In this document: in pieces, positions 26,953 through 35,932 of the stretch
Numbering within the stretch: position 1 is the stretch's first letter
How the letters are laid out: each line of letters opens with the position of its first letter
Origin: Natrarchaeobius oligotrophus
GTDB taxonomy: Archaea; Halobacteriota; Halobacteria; Halobacteriales; Natrialbaceae
Direction: 5' to 3'
Length of the DNA stretch: 64,000 nucleotides
Assembly: GCF_003841465.1 (NCBI RefSeq)
Contig: NZ_REFZ01000002.1
Span: 248,001-312,000, forward strand
Program-made: the position numbers and the translations under genes
The notes under the pieces: model-generated
Databases searched by the model: none
Seen by the model: only the letters and a program-made list of their open reading frames with translations
What the model was told of the DNA's origin: nothing

Positions 26953-27402
26953 TCACTCGTCCGATCGCGCCATCTCGGCGAGTTCGTCGTCCGAAGCGAT
27001 TACGTCGAGTCCGCGCAGGAGACGGAGGCGATTCGTGATCCACCACGATTCGGCGATCGCTCCGTTCTCGAGGCGGTGAAACGCCATTCCGTCGTACGTC
27101 ACTTCGTTCCCCGTCGGGGGAATGCCCATGAACTCGCCTTCGTGCGTGCCGGTGATCATCCAGTGCTGGGAGACGAACTCGCCGTCGCCGGTCGCGTGTA
27201 ACAGGCCCATCGAGTAGTCCGGAAACGCCCGACGAAAGCCGGATTCGGCCTCGAGGATCTCCGAGATTCCGGAGTACGTCGATCCGAGTCCTTCCGGACC
27301 CCAGTGATCGACGGCATCCGGACGGTAGATCTCCCGGAGCTCGTCCGTGTCGTTTTCGTCCCACGCGTCGACCAGTCGGCGAACGATCTCTTCGTTGGCC
27401 AT
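26953..27402 (-). CDS. SnoaL-like/NTF2-fold polyketide cyclase-type protein
   Basis: A 149-residue small a+b barrel protein. The opening IVRRLVDAWDENDTDELREIYRPDAVDHW and the later GTHEGEFMGIPPTGNEVTYDGMAFHRLENGAIAESWW pattern are typical of SnoaL-like ester cyclases. Many such proteins have no known reaction. It was started at the ATG giving MANEEIVRR. The TATA box CATAAATC (27426-27433) lies about 25 bp from that ATG, so the mRNA should be leaderless, with a perfect palindrome between the two. Confidence 0.85.
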   Translation of the reverse strand: MANEEIVRRLVDAWDENDTDELREIYRPDAVDHWGPEGLGSTYSGISEILEAESGFRRAFPDYSMGLLHATGDGEFVSQHWMITGTHEGEFMGIPPTGNEVTYDGMAFHRLENGAIAESWWITNRLRLLRGLDVIASDDELAEMARSDE

Positions 27403-27412
27403 ATTAATGGTA

Positions 27413-27424
27413 TGTGCTAGCACA
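27413..27424. promoter_or_regulatory. 12-bp palindromic operator candidate
   Basis: TGTGCTAGCACA is a perfect palindrome located between the TATA box (27426-27433, minus-strand GATTTATG) and the start codon (27402) of the SnoaL-like gene. A repressor bound there would block transcription initiation, so this is a strong operator candidate. No gene for a cognate regulator is adjacent. Confidence 0.55.
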
Positions 27425-27598
27425 GCATAAATCGGGCAGGTCGCTCGAGGCGGTTTCCATCGCAATCACGCCCGCCGGTGTGCTCGGTCTGCGGTCCACG
27501 TGGGGAAGGCGGCGAACGGTCCTTCGAGTCGATCCGAACGGGCGACTCGGTGATTCACCACCACCCTCATATAGCGCGGCGGTCTACCCGACTGCGAA

Positions 27599-28813
27599 AT
27601 GTCTCGCCGTTCGCGGTACATCTACTACCTGGGAGTGCTGTTCGTCCTGTTCGCGGGCGGTCAGTCGTTCGTCAAAGTCGCCACGGACGGCCCGATGCTC
27701 GAGGCGGCGATCGACTTCGGTCTGATCGGACTGCCGGGACTGTTACTGATGTACGTCGGCCGGTGGATCGCGGGGACGGAACTGGAGCCGGAGCTGTACC
27801 CGCGCATCGTTCTGTGGTGTCTCGGCGGCATCGGCGTCATGTTCGTTTTTATCGTTCTGCGAGCGATTCACCCCGGCGTCGAAACGCCGTTTTCGTTCGG
27901 TACGAGAGCCATCGCGCTGTTCATCGGATCGATCGCGGGGCTCGGCATCGGCGTTCACGAGGCTCGGGCGCTCGCGCGCGAACGAGAGCTCAACCAGCGA
28001 AACGACGCGCTAAAACGAACGCAGCAGGCGCTCGAGCGACGGAATCGAGAACTCGATCGAACGCGAGCGGACTTGCAGGAGACGAACGCGCGGTTGAAAG
28101 AGTCGAACGAGCAACTCGAGCAGTTCGCATACGCCGCCTCCCACGATCTCCGGGAGCCGCTTCGAATGATCTCGCGGTATCTGGAACTGCTCGAGGATCG
28201 CCACGCGGATTCGCTCGACGACGACGCGAGGGAGTTCGTCGCGTTCGCGGTCGACGGAGCGGCGCGGATGAAAGGAACGATCGACGGACTGTTGCAGTAC
28301 TCGCGGATCGAAACGCGGGGTGCGTCGTTCGAGTCGGTCGATCTCGAGGCGGTACTGGAGTCCGTGCGCACCGATCTGCAGGTGAAAATCGACGAGACGA
28401 ACGCGGAGATCTCCGTCGACGAACTGCCGCGCGTTACGGGCGACGAGAGCCAGCTCCGCCAGCTGTTTCAGAATCTGCTCGGGAACGCGCTCGAGTACGC
28501 CGGGGACGGTCCGCCCCGCGTTCGAATCTGGGCCGAGCGAGGCGACGACGAGCACGTGATCTCGGTCGCGGACGACGGGATCGGAATCGAATGCGAGGAT
28601 CGAGACCGCATCTTCGAGATGTTTTGCCGGCTCCACTCCGTCGACGAACAGTCGGGCTCGGGGATCGGTCTGGCGGTTTGCCGGCGGATCGTCGAGCGAC
28701 ACGGCGGCAGCATCAGGGTCGACTCCGAACCGGACGAAGGATCGACGTTCTCGGTTGCGCTTCCCTCCAGCGACCCTCGTTCCGTCCCGACGGCGAGCAG
28801 GTCCAACGGGTGA
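27599..28813 (+). CDS. Membrane sensor histidine kinase
   Basis: A 404-residue kinase. Four hydrophobic segments fill roughly residues 5-117, then a coiled coil (about 118-170). The phosphoacceptor is His182 in the ASHDLREPL motif. The ATPase domain has the N box (LFQNLLGNALEYA, near residue 290), the G1 box (VADDGIGIE) and the G2 region (GSGIGLAVCRRIVERHGG). It should phosphorylate a response regulator, but no receiver protein gene is in the window. There is no separate extracellular sensor domain, so the signal may be sensed in the membrane. Downstream lies a gap with IS-like remnants. Confidence 0.92.
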   Translation: MSRRSRYIYYLGVLFVLFAGGQSFVKVATDGPMLEAAIDFGLIGLPGLLLMYVGRWIAGTELEPELYPRIVLWCLGGIGVMFVFIVLRAIHPGVETPFSFGTRAIALFIGSIAGLGIGVHEARALARERELNQRNDALKRTQQALERRNRELDRTRADLQETNARLKESNEQLEQFAYAASHDLREPLRMISRYLELLEDRHADSLDDDAREFVAFAVDGAARMKGTIDGLLQYSRIETRGASFESVDLEAVLESVRTDLQVKIDETNAEISVDELPRVTGDESQLRQLFQNLLGNALEYAGDGPPRVRIWAERGDDEHVISVADDGIGIECEDRDRIFEMFCRLHSVDEQSGSGIGLAVCRRIVERHGGSIRVDSEPDEGSTFSVALPSSDPRSVPTASRSNG

Positions 28814-29330
28814 CCTCCTCCTCGCCGTAAACGGAAGGGCTTCCCACGGCACCGCACCGCTGGGTTGGGACATTTGCTGGTTTACGACCTGTCGGCATGA
28901 GAGGCCGGTGGCGGGGCAACACCGGCGTTACTCCTATCCCGGAAGTGACTCGGAGTTATCTTGTTGACTGAGACACCATAGCGGTTCGAGAGGGTGTCTC
29001 GAACGGTTTGTGTCTCGGAGTCTCGATATTGCCCAATTAGTGGGGCGGGCATGCCGCCTCGGTATACACCATGTTACACCGCAGTTACATATAAATATCC
29101 GTATTGCTGCCGAACGTAGATTGTGTAGGCGTCGTCGGATTCACGCCTGCCGTGAACGGCAGGATTCTCTCCTTGAAGAAAGATAGGGACGTCGGCGATG
29201 GATACGGTGGGGGCCTCTCCGTCGGACGGGGTCCCCGCCAGGGATCGAACGACGCTGACGGTCCGACGGCTATCAACGAGCGGATCCATCGGTAGATTGA
29301 AATCGACACGGAGCCCTCACATGCACACAC
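28814..29330. other. 517-bp gap with hairpins, possible insertion-sequence remnant
   Basis: No intact gene is present. Two strong hairpins are visible: TTCGAGA/TCTCGAA with a 5-nt loop at 28985-29003, overlapping an outer GAGACACC/GGTGTCTC pair at 28970-29000; and CCTGCCG/CGGCAGG with a TGAA loop at 29146-29163, followed by GATTCTC. Short minus-strand frames around 28800-28920 give small peptides that recall haloarchaeal mobile-element debris, and the second hairpin followed by GATTCTC resembles the end of an IS200/IS605-type element. This is weak, memory-based evidence. Confidence 0.3.
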
Positions 29331-29735
29331 ATGAGCGACGGCCGAAACGTTGGGGGGATCGTTCTGCTGGCGGGCTGTGTGATCGCGACGCTTCTCGTCT
29401 ACCTCGTTCTGGTGCCGCGATCGGTCGTCGCCGACGAACACGCCCGAGCGCTCCGGTACCTCGTCGTCGGCTGGCTCCCCTACACGCTGGCGTTCTACAT
29501 GGTCGGTCGGCTGTTCTCGTCACCGTCGGCGCTCCCCACCATGCGGACGGCGGACGTCGGCCTCGGCGTCTTCCTCGTCTCCCTGCTGGTCAGTCTCGGT
29601 CTCGACGCCTGGGGATTCTCGCCGGAACTTGTTCCGGTCGCTCACGTCCTGCAGGCCGTGGCCATCTTCGCTAGCCTCGCGCTGCTCGGCTGGGGAATCG
29701 GACGACGGTCGCGAGCGATCGCCGGCGACGAGTAA
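29331..29735 (+). CDS. Small integral membrane protein, unknown function
   Basis: A 134-residue protein with four hydrophobic stretches: about residues 8-28, 44-60, 74-93 and 103-124. It starts MSDGRNVGGIVLLAGC and ends with a short charged tail. I do not recognise a family. It lies just before a convergent UspA gene, with 126 bp between the stop codons. Membrane topology and haloarchaeal codon use support it as a real gene. Confidence 0.65.
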   Translation: MSDGRNVGGIVLLAGCVIATLLVYLVLVPRSVVADEHARALRYLVVGWLPYTLAFYMVGRLFSSPSALPTMRTADVGLGVFLVSLLVSLGLDAWGFSPELVPVAHVLQAVAIFASLALLGWGIGRRSRAIAGDE

Positions 29736-29861
29736 CGAGGAGGGGGTCGAGGAGCCGGTCGAGATTCCCGTCGACGACCCTATAGTAGCCACTGAAAGTC
29801 AGTACGCCCCCGATCGCAGGACGGCATCGCGATCGGTGCGTAAATCGTTTCAGGTGCCACA

Positions 29862-30332
29862 TCAGCGTTCGTCGACCGACGCGGACGACGCCACGGAATC
29901 GGCGTTCCGACCGACGACGAGGACGTCGACAGTGCCGTACCGCGTCACCCCTTCGGTGACGCTCCCGAGCATCGCGCGGCCGAGTCCGCTTCGACCTTTC
30001 GACCCCATGACGATAGCGTCGGCGGCGATTTCGTCCGCGCACTCGAGGATCTCCTCTACCGGAACGCCGCGACGAATTTCGGTTTCGACCTCGAGGCCGC
30101 GGTCTCCGGCGCGTTCGGCGATCCGGGAGACGAACTCGGTGGCCCGATCTTCGAACACCTCGGCCGCGCTCGCGCCGTCGCCCGGGAGCGAAATCGTACC
30201 GAGCGGTCCCGACTCGACGACGCAAACGACGTGTACCGCCGCGTCGAGTTCCGTCGCCAGCTCGAGCGCGGTGTCGGCGGCGTCGTCGGCGAATTCGCTT
30301 CCGTCCGTCGGAACGAGTATCCGGTCGTACAT
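29862..30332 (-). CDS. Universal stress protein, single UspA domain
   Basis: A 156-residue UspA protein starting MYDRILVPTDGSEFADDAA. The ATP-binding loop is canonical (GSKGRSGLGRAMLGSV), so ATP binding is expected. The C-terminal 15 residues after LVVGRN are extra. A minus-strand TATA box (TTTTATAG, plus strand about 30354-30361) lies some 25 bp upstream of the ATG. It is divergent from the next histidine kinase. Confidence 0.93.
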   Translation of the reverse strand: MYDRILVPTDGSEFADDAADTALELATELDAAVHVVCVVESGPLGTISLPGDGASAAEVFEDRATEFVSRIAERAGDRGLEVETEIRRGVPVEEILECADEIAADAIVMGSKGRSGLGRAMLGSVTEGVTRYGTVDVLVVGRNADSVASSASVDER

Positions 30333-30492
30333 AGGTAGCCTCTCTCCTCCGATACTATAAAATCCGGCGGCGGCGGGCGATCCGCGGGACTCGAGTGCGC
30401 TCGCACGCCGATGCGATGTTCCGGCTCGACGCCGAACGTGAACTTTCGATACGTTTCTATACCGTGAACACCCACGAGTTCGTACTATTACG

Positions 30493-32034
30493 GTGAGTGG
30501 GGAGATTATGGGGGCGTTCCGGACGGAGAGGCGCGCAGCGGCGGTCATCGGAGGAATCGGACTCGCACTCGCGCTCGTTCACGCGCTCCACGTCGTCGGT
30601 CACGACAAGCCGCCGCTCGCGACCCTCGTCGGCGGGGTCTTTCCGCTCGTGCTGTCGCTCGTGATCGTCTACGCCGGCTACTGGACCGCACGAAGCGAAT
30701 CGAACCGGGCGTACGTCGACCGACTGGTGCAGTGGACGGCCCTCGGCGGGGTCGGAATGGGCGCGCTCGTCGGAACGATCGCGATTCACCAGTATCTAAG
30801 CGGGCACCTTCCCGAAGACGCCGCCTTCCAGCTCGCTACCGCCGCCACCGGGGGCGCACTCGGCGGATTTCTCATCGGCGTCTACGACGCCCGGATGCGA
30901 CGACGATCGGATCGAATCCGGTCGTTGCAACGAGCGACGGGCGAGTTCGTCGTGGCGGAGACGAAACGGGACGTCTGCGAACAGGTCGTCCAGTTCGCCG
31001 CGTCGGAACTGGACATGCCGCTCACGGGCGCGTGGCTATACGACGAGACGACGGACGCACTCGAGCCGGTCGCGATCACCGACGAAGGACGAGATACGTT
31101 CGACGATTCGCCGACGTATGAGGGCGGAGACAGTCTCACCTGGGACGCGTTCGAAAGCGGCGACGTTCGGGTGTACGCCGACGTTCGCGATCACCCGAAC
31201 CGATACAACCCGGAGACGATCGTTGGAAGCGAGATCGTCGTGTCGCTTGGCTCACACGGCGTTCTCAACATCGGCTCGAGGGAGACCGACGCGTTCGACG
31301 ACGTCGACGTGTCGACGGCCGAGTTGCTCGCGTCCGCGACGAGCGCCGTCCTCGATCGAACGGAGCGCGAAGCGCAGTTGCGAGCGAAACGGGAGGCGCT
31401 CGAAACGCAGAACGAGCGCCTCGACGAGTTCGCGAGCATCGTCTCCCACGACCTTCGCAATCCGCTGACGATCGCGCAGGGGAATCTCGAGCTCGCGGCC
31501 GAGGAGTGCAACAGCAACGCGCTCGAGGAGATCGAACTCGCTCATCGACGGATGGAGACGCTGATCACGGACCTGTTACAGCTCGCACGCGCCGGAAAGA
31601 CGATCGACGAGACCGATCGTGTGAGTCTACAGTCGGCGGCGACGAGAGCGTGGCAGATGGTCGCCGCCGACGAGGCGACGCTCGCGATCGAGCCGTCGTC
31701 CGTCGAACTCGAAGCCGACGAGCGGCGGCTCAATCAGCTCCTCGAGAACGTCTTTCGAAACGCGATCGATCACGGGGGACCCGCGGTGACCGTCCGGGTG
31801 ACGGCGCTCGAGGGCGAAGCGGGATTCGCCGTCGAAGACGACGGGCCGGGAATCCCCCCCGCAGATCGCGATCGGGTGTTCGATTCGGGATACACGACCC
31901 GCGAGAACGGAACGGGGCTGGGACTCGTGACGGTCCAGCGAATCGCGGAGGCCCACGGGTGGTCCGTGGACGTGACCGACGGAGAAGACGGCGGGGCGCG
32001 GTTCGAGATCAGGACGTCACCGTCCGCCGACTGA
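30493..32034 (+). CDS. Membrane sensor histidine kinase with GAF domain
   Basis: A 513-residue kinase. Four membrane helices cover about residues 11-130. A GAF-type sensor domain (about 148-290) has FVVAETKRDVCEQVVQ and ends in VSTAELLASATSAVLDRTERE. The HisKA domain contains the phosphoacceptor His319 in IVSHDLRNPLT; the ATPase domain has NQLLENVFRNAIDHGG, FAVEDDGPGIPP and GTGLGLVTVQRIAEAHG. The first start codon is GTG at 30493; an ATG at 30508 (MGAFRTERR) is an alternative. GAF domains can bind heme, flavin or small molecules, and the ligand is unknown here. It may be the regulator of nearby stress genes, but no receiver gene is seen. Confidence 0.92.
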   Translation: MSGEIMGAFRTERRAAAVIGGIGLALALVHALHVVGHDKPPLATLVGGVFPLVLSLVIVYAGYWTARSESNRAYVDRLVQWTALGGVGMGALVGTIAIHQYLSGHLPEDAAFQLATAATGGALGGFLIGVYDARMRRRSDRIRSLQRATGEFVVAETKRDVCEQVVQFAASELDMPLTGAWLYDETTDALEPVAITDEGRDTFDDSPTYEGGDSLTWDAFESGDVRVYADVRDHPNRYNPETIVGSEIVVSLGSHGVLNIGSRETDAFDDVDVSTAELLASATSAVLDRTEREAQLRAKREALETQNERLDEFASIVSHDLRNPLTIAQGNLELAAEECNSNALEEIELAHRRMETLITDLLQLARAGKTIDETDRVSLQSAATRAWQMVAADEATLAIEPSSVELEADERRLNQLLENVFRNAIDHGGPAVTVRVTALEGEAGFAVEDDGPGIPPADRDRVFDSGYTTRENGTGLGLVTVQRIAEAHGWSVDVTDGEDGGARFEIRTSPSAD

Positions 32035-32211
32035 ACCGCTCGGGCGTTGCCGTCGGCGGCCCACTCGAGTATCGTGCGTACGTACCCGTTTTTCGGCAGT
32101 GTGTACGGATTCGAACCGTTCGACGCACAGCATGTGCGGAACGTCCGCCGTCCGGGATCGGCTCGGGGAGACAGCCGCGTTCTCGAGGGTCCGGGGTCGG
32201 TCGAGCCGCGA

Positions 32212-33090
32212 TTACGAGAGCGGAAGTAACCGACGGAGTCGGGACGGGACGGGATCGTGACGCCTGGCCAGGACGACCGTCCCGGCCGCGTGTCTCCCGA
32301 CCGCCTCCGAGATCGTTCCGAGCAACGCGCGCTGGAGGAGACCGCCTCGAGACACGCCGAGGAGGGTCACGTCGTGGTCGGTCGTCCAGTCGGTTATCGT
32401 TCCGGCGACGTCGTCGTCGGAGACGAGTTCCCGGTCGACCGACTGGACCTCCTCGAACTCGGCCGCAGCCGCCCCGAGCACGGTTCGAGCCTGCTCCCGT
32501 GAGCGCTCCGACTCGTCCGACTCGAGGACGTGTAACAGCGTCACCGCGGCGTCGTTCCGGCGGGCGATCGAGGCAGCGGTTTCGACGGCGTACTCGTCGT
32601 GCGGACCGCCCGCGACCGGAACGAGCACCGACTCGACGCTCGGCGTCGGCGTCTTGATTCGCTTGACGAGGACGTCGCACTCGGCGTTTCGGAGCACCCT
32701 GTCGATGTGGCTCCCGAGGACCACGTTCGATCGCGGCGGCCTGCCCCGCCAGCCCAGCAGGATCGCGTCGACATCGTACTCGGCGGCGGCGCCGACGATT
32801 CCGGTCGCGACGCCGCGGGCTATCCGGATTCGACGCCGAACCGGGATTCCGGCGGACTCGACGCGTTCCGCGGCCGTCTCGAGCAGTCGTTCGTCCTCGT
32901 CCTCGAGCAGATATCGACGCCCGTCCTGTAACGAAAGCTGGGACGGAACCTCGAGGACGAACACGAGGAGAACGTCGTGGGACCGGTCCGTCGCGACGTC
33001 GATCGCCGTGTCCAGCTGGCGATCCGCCGTCTCCTCGTTCGCGATCGGAACCAACAGCGTGCCGTCGGCCGTCGGCGACTCCTCACTCAT
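32212..33090 (-). CDS. Tandem universal stress protein (two UspA domains)
   Basis: A 292-residue protein with two UspA domains of about 140 residues. The first ATP loop is near canonical (GWRGRPPRSNVVLGS); the second reads GVSRGGLLQRALLGT, where the second glycine is Arg. Domain 1 starts TLLVPIANEE, lacking the usual DGS; domain 2 starts VLVPVAGGPHDEYA. The start is the ATG giving MSEESPTADG. On the minus strand an AT-rich ATAATAAT (about 33116-33124) lies 26-34 bp upstream. It is the most divergent of the tandem stress proteins in this window. Confidence 0.88.
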   Translation of the reverse strand: MSEESPTADGTLLVPIANEETADRQLDTAIDVATDRSHDVLLVFVLEVPSQLSLQDGRRYLLEDEDERLLETAAERVESAGIPVRRRIRIARGVATGIVGAAAEYDVDAILLGWRGRPPRSNVVLGSHIDRVLRNAECDVLVKRIKTPTPSVESVLVPVAGGPHDEYAVETAASIARRNDAAVTLLHVLESDESERSREQARTVLGAAAAEFEEVQSVDRELVSDDDVAGTITDWTTDHDVTLLGVSRGGLLQRALLGTISEAVGRHAAGTVVLARRHDPVPSRLRRLLPLS

Positions 33091-33198
33091 ATCGGTCGGA
33101 TGTTGAACGGCCGGGATTATTATCGGTTCGGCCGTTCTCTCGGTACGGAGCGGACTCACCGTTGCCCGTCGACCGCGCGGAGACTCCGGAGCCGACCG

Positions 33199-34398
33199 TC
33201 ATTCGCTCAGCCACCAGCCGTACATTTTCGCGACGACGTCCTCGCCCGACGGCATCCGGGCCCGTTCGGACGTCTTGCCCTCGAGAATCTGGCGTTCGAT
33301 GGCGTTCAGCGCGAGCGAGAACGCGTGGCGATCGCCGTAGCCCTCGTCGGACGCGACGAAGGTCCCCTTGTCCGTGTAGAGGCGAATCCGCGCGTGGATC
33401 TGGGCCACCCCGCGGAGTCGCTCCTTGTGCTCCTGGAAGTGGACCTTCGCCTCGAGGACGCGCATCGCGCCGTACTTGCGCGAGACGGCCTCGATGCGTT
33501 CCGAGAGTTCCTCGCGGGTCGTATCCGACATCAACTCGGCTCCGAACACCTGCACGGGAAGCCGGCGTTCCTCCGACCAGGTTAGCGACTCGAGGAGGTC
33601 GGTTTTCGTGACGATCCCGGCGAGCGAGCCGTCGTCGAGCAGAATCGAGGACGACGCGTCGAACTCGAGCATCGACTCGAGCACCTCTTCCAGCGATTCG
33701 TCGGGCGTCGTCGTACCGACGGCTTCGACCATGACGTTTCGAACCGGCAGCGCGAGCAGGTCGTCGCGTTCGCCCTCTCGAGCGCCGCGTCCGCCGTGGT
33801 GGCCGCCTTTGCTCGCGTCCATGTGCTCCGGTGAATCGCCACCCTGTGAGCGCTGAAGTTCGCGCGTGACGAACGAGAGGACGTCGGCGAGGCTCACGAT
33901 CCCGACGACGTCGTCGCCGGAGACGACGGGGAGGTGTTCGATGCGCTCGGTCCTGAACGTCGAAAGTGCCTTCCCGAGCGAGGTGTCGGGTTCGACCGAG
34001 ACCACGTCGGTCGTGGCGACGTCCGACGCGTCGAGGACGGCGAGGTACGGCTGAACGCTTCGGAGGAGCGCTTCCGTCCGGACGACGCCCACGAGGTCGT
34101 CGCCCTGGAGGACCGGCAGGAGCCTCGTATCGCTCGCGATCATGAGACGGGCGGCTTCGCGAACGTCTTCGTGCGGACCGATGGTCGGGACCGACCGAAC
34201 CAGTGATCGAGCCTTTCGCGTCGTCTTCTCGTGGGACGAGAGCACCTCCTTTCGGGTGACGATTCCCACGAACTCGCCGTCTCGCTCGATCACGAGCGCC
34301 TTGCGATTCGAATCTTCGAACGCGCCGCGGAGTTTCGATACGCGCGTCGTCTCGTCGTACGTCTCGAACTCCCGGTCGACGATATCGGTGACGTCCAT
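33199..34398 (-). CDS. Four-CBS-domain protein fused to an HPF/S30EA-like ribosome hibernation domain
   Basis: A 399-residue protein. Four CBS domains can be marked by their hydrophobic repeats: ALVIERDGEFVGIVTRKEVL (near residues 34-53), LLPVLQGDDLVGVVRTEAL, HLPVVSGDDVVGIVSLADVL and SILLDDGSLAGIVTKTDLL (near 253-270), with a Gly/His linker (GGHHGGRG) before the last one. From about residue 285 the chain changes to a b-a-b-b-b-a layout: AVSRKYGAMRVLEAKVHFQEH, IHARIRLYTDKGTF and DRHAFSLALNAIERQILEGK. That matches the ribosome hibernation promoting factor/sigma-54 modulation family. CBS domains bind adenosine nucleotides, so energy-dependent ribosome silencing is a fair inference. It sits among stress protein genes. 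Confidence 0.85.
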   Translation of the reverse strand: MDVTDIVDREFETYDETTRVSKLRGAFEDSNRKALVIERDGEFVGIVTRKEVLSSHEKTTRKARSLVRSVPTIGPHEDVREAARLMIASDTRLLPVLQGDDLVGVVRTEALLRSVQPYLAVLDASDVATTDVVSVEPDTSLGKALSTFRTERIEHLPVVSGDDVVGIVSLADVLSFVTRELQRSQGGDSPEHMDASKGGHHGGRGAREGERDDLLALPVRNVMVEAVGTTTPDESLEEVLESMLEFDASSSILLDDGSLAGIVTKTDLLESLTWSEERRLPVQVFGAELMSDTTREELSERIEAVSRKYGAMRVLEAKVHFQEHKERLRGVAQIHARIRLYTDKGTFVASDEGYGDRHAFSLALNAIERQILEGKTSERARMPSGEDVVAKMYGWWLSE

Positions 34399-34612
34399 AC
34401 CGGAGAAACGACGGGCGGTGATATACCAGTTACCGACGTTCCCACCCGCGTGGGAGTTCCGAAAGGCGGGCGCGTCCGGACGCCTCGGCCGGGGAGACGA
34501 TACCGACCGATCGACCGTCGCGAGCGCCAGCGTTCGGCTTTGAAACGGCGCGGGGTGACGAGAACAGAGAACGGCGACGAGATCCGGCGCGGATCGAAAC
34601 CAATCGACGACG

Positions 34613-35932
34613 TCAATAGACGTACTCGTCGGCGAGTTCTCGCGGGGAGATCGGCTCGAGGTCGCCGGCGTCCCGGTGTTCTGCGATCCGTTCGGCCGTC
34701 GCCTCGAGGGCCTCGGCGTCGTCTTCGTCCATCTCGTAGAAGACGATCGTCGTGATGCCGCCGCGTGCTGCCGTCCAGTCGACCGCGTCGATCATCTCCT
34801 CGGCGTCGAGGTTGCGCTGGTCGACGTGGCCCGAGATGCGCGTGATGGTGAGGTGGTTGCTCGCCCAGCCCTGCGATCGGTGGCGGTCCGCGAAGCCGAG
34901 GTCGTAGTGTTCGTCGATCAGGTCGTACGTCCGCCGATCGAACCGACCGCCGGGGAACGCGAAGTACCGCGCGTCGTCGTAGCCGCGCTCGTCGAACCAC
35001 TCGAGCGGATCCAGCACGTGGGATTCGGCGGCGTCCGCGTCGACCTCGTGGAGGTGCTGTCCCCGCACGCCGACGGTCCCGACCGACCAGCCGGCGTCGA
35101 CGAGTTCCGACAGTTGCCCTTCCGTCAGGTGATCGCCGTCCGTCTCCGCGCTTTCGCGGATCCTGGCGGTCGGAACGAACGTCGCTCCCGGCAGATCGTA
35201 CTCCTCGAGGATCGGATACCCCATCGTGTAATCCGTCTCGAATCCGCGCTGGAACTGGATCATCACCCGGCCGTCCTCGACGCGGGGGACGAAGTGCAGG
35301 TCGTCGACCCACAGTTCCTCCTCGGTCTCGTCGTCGACCAGCGAGACGATCTGGATCTCGGTGATCGCACTCGGATCGGGATCGCCCGAGACGGACGTGT
35401 GTCCGAAGTTGCGTCGCATGAACGGTTGTCCTCGAGTGACGTGCTGTTGAAACTGGAGAATGTCGCCGTCTTCGTCGTGGAGCTGGATGATCGGGCTCGC
35501 CGCACTGTCGCACGAAAGCGCCAGCCCCGGAACGACCCCCTGGACGTCGATCGGCTCCGAGAGTTCCCGGACGATCCTGACCTGCTCTTCGGACTCGGTC
35601 GTCGTCAGGAGCGCCGACTGCGACCCCTCGTAGGCGAACTCGTCGTCGGCCTCGAGCGACCCGAGTCGGGCCTCCCACGCGTCGAGGTCCTCGAAATCGT
35701 CGAAGGTACCGAGCAGATCCGACGGTTCGTCGTCTTCTTCGTCTTCCTCCTCGTCTTCGTCGTCGGTTTCGTGATCGTCGTCGATTTGGTCGTCGTCGGA
35801 GTGGGCGTCGTCGGAATCACCGTCGTCCTCGTCGACGGTATCGCCGTCCTCTTCGGGGTTGCCACCTGCGCAACCGGCGATCGCGGTCGTCACGGCCGCG
35901 GACGCGGCCGTGAGGTAGATACGTCGTTTCAT
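34613..35932 (-). CDS. Polysaccharide deacetylase-like lipoprotein
   Basis: A 439-residue exported protein. The N-terminus has a signal helix and lipobox (IAGCAGG), then a very acidic Asp/Glu-rich linker (about residues 26-75). A b-sandwich-like middle region follows (about 76-225), then a NodB-like region (about 226-400) with FQRGFETDY, TEGQLSELVDAGWSVGTVG, and FAFPGGRFDRRTYD. The usual NodB metal motifs (FDDG and HSxxHP) are not intact: the first reads FETDY and the second histidine motif is replaced by VGTVGVRGQH. The enzyme may be inactive or use other ligands. It faces the cell surface and could act on exopolysaccharide or glycans. No partner gene is nearby. Confidence 0.75.
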   Translation of the reverse strand: MKRRIYLTAASAAVTTAIAGCAGGNPEEDGDTVDEDDGDSDDAHSDDDQIDDDHETDDEDEEEDEEDDEPSDLLGTFDDFEDLDAWEARLGSLEADDEFAYEGSQSALLTTTESEEQVRIVRELSEPIDVQGVVPGLALSCDSAASPIIQLHDEDGDILQFQQHVTRGQPFMRRNFGHTSVSGDPDPSAITEIQIVSLVDDETEEELWVDDLHFVPRVEDGRVMIQFQRGFETDYTMGYPILEEYDLPGATFVPTARIRESAETDGDHLTEGQLSELVDAGWSVGTVGVRGQHLHEVDADAAESHVLDPLEWFDERGYDDARYFAFPGGRFDRRTYDLIDEHYDLGFADRHRSQGWASNHLTITRISGHVDQRNLDAEEMIDAVDWTAARGGITTIVFYEMDEDDAEALEATAERIAEHRDAGDLEPISPRELADEYVY

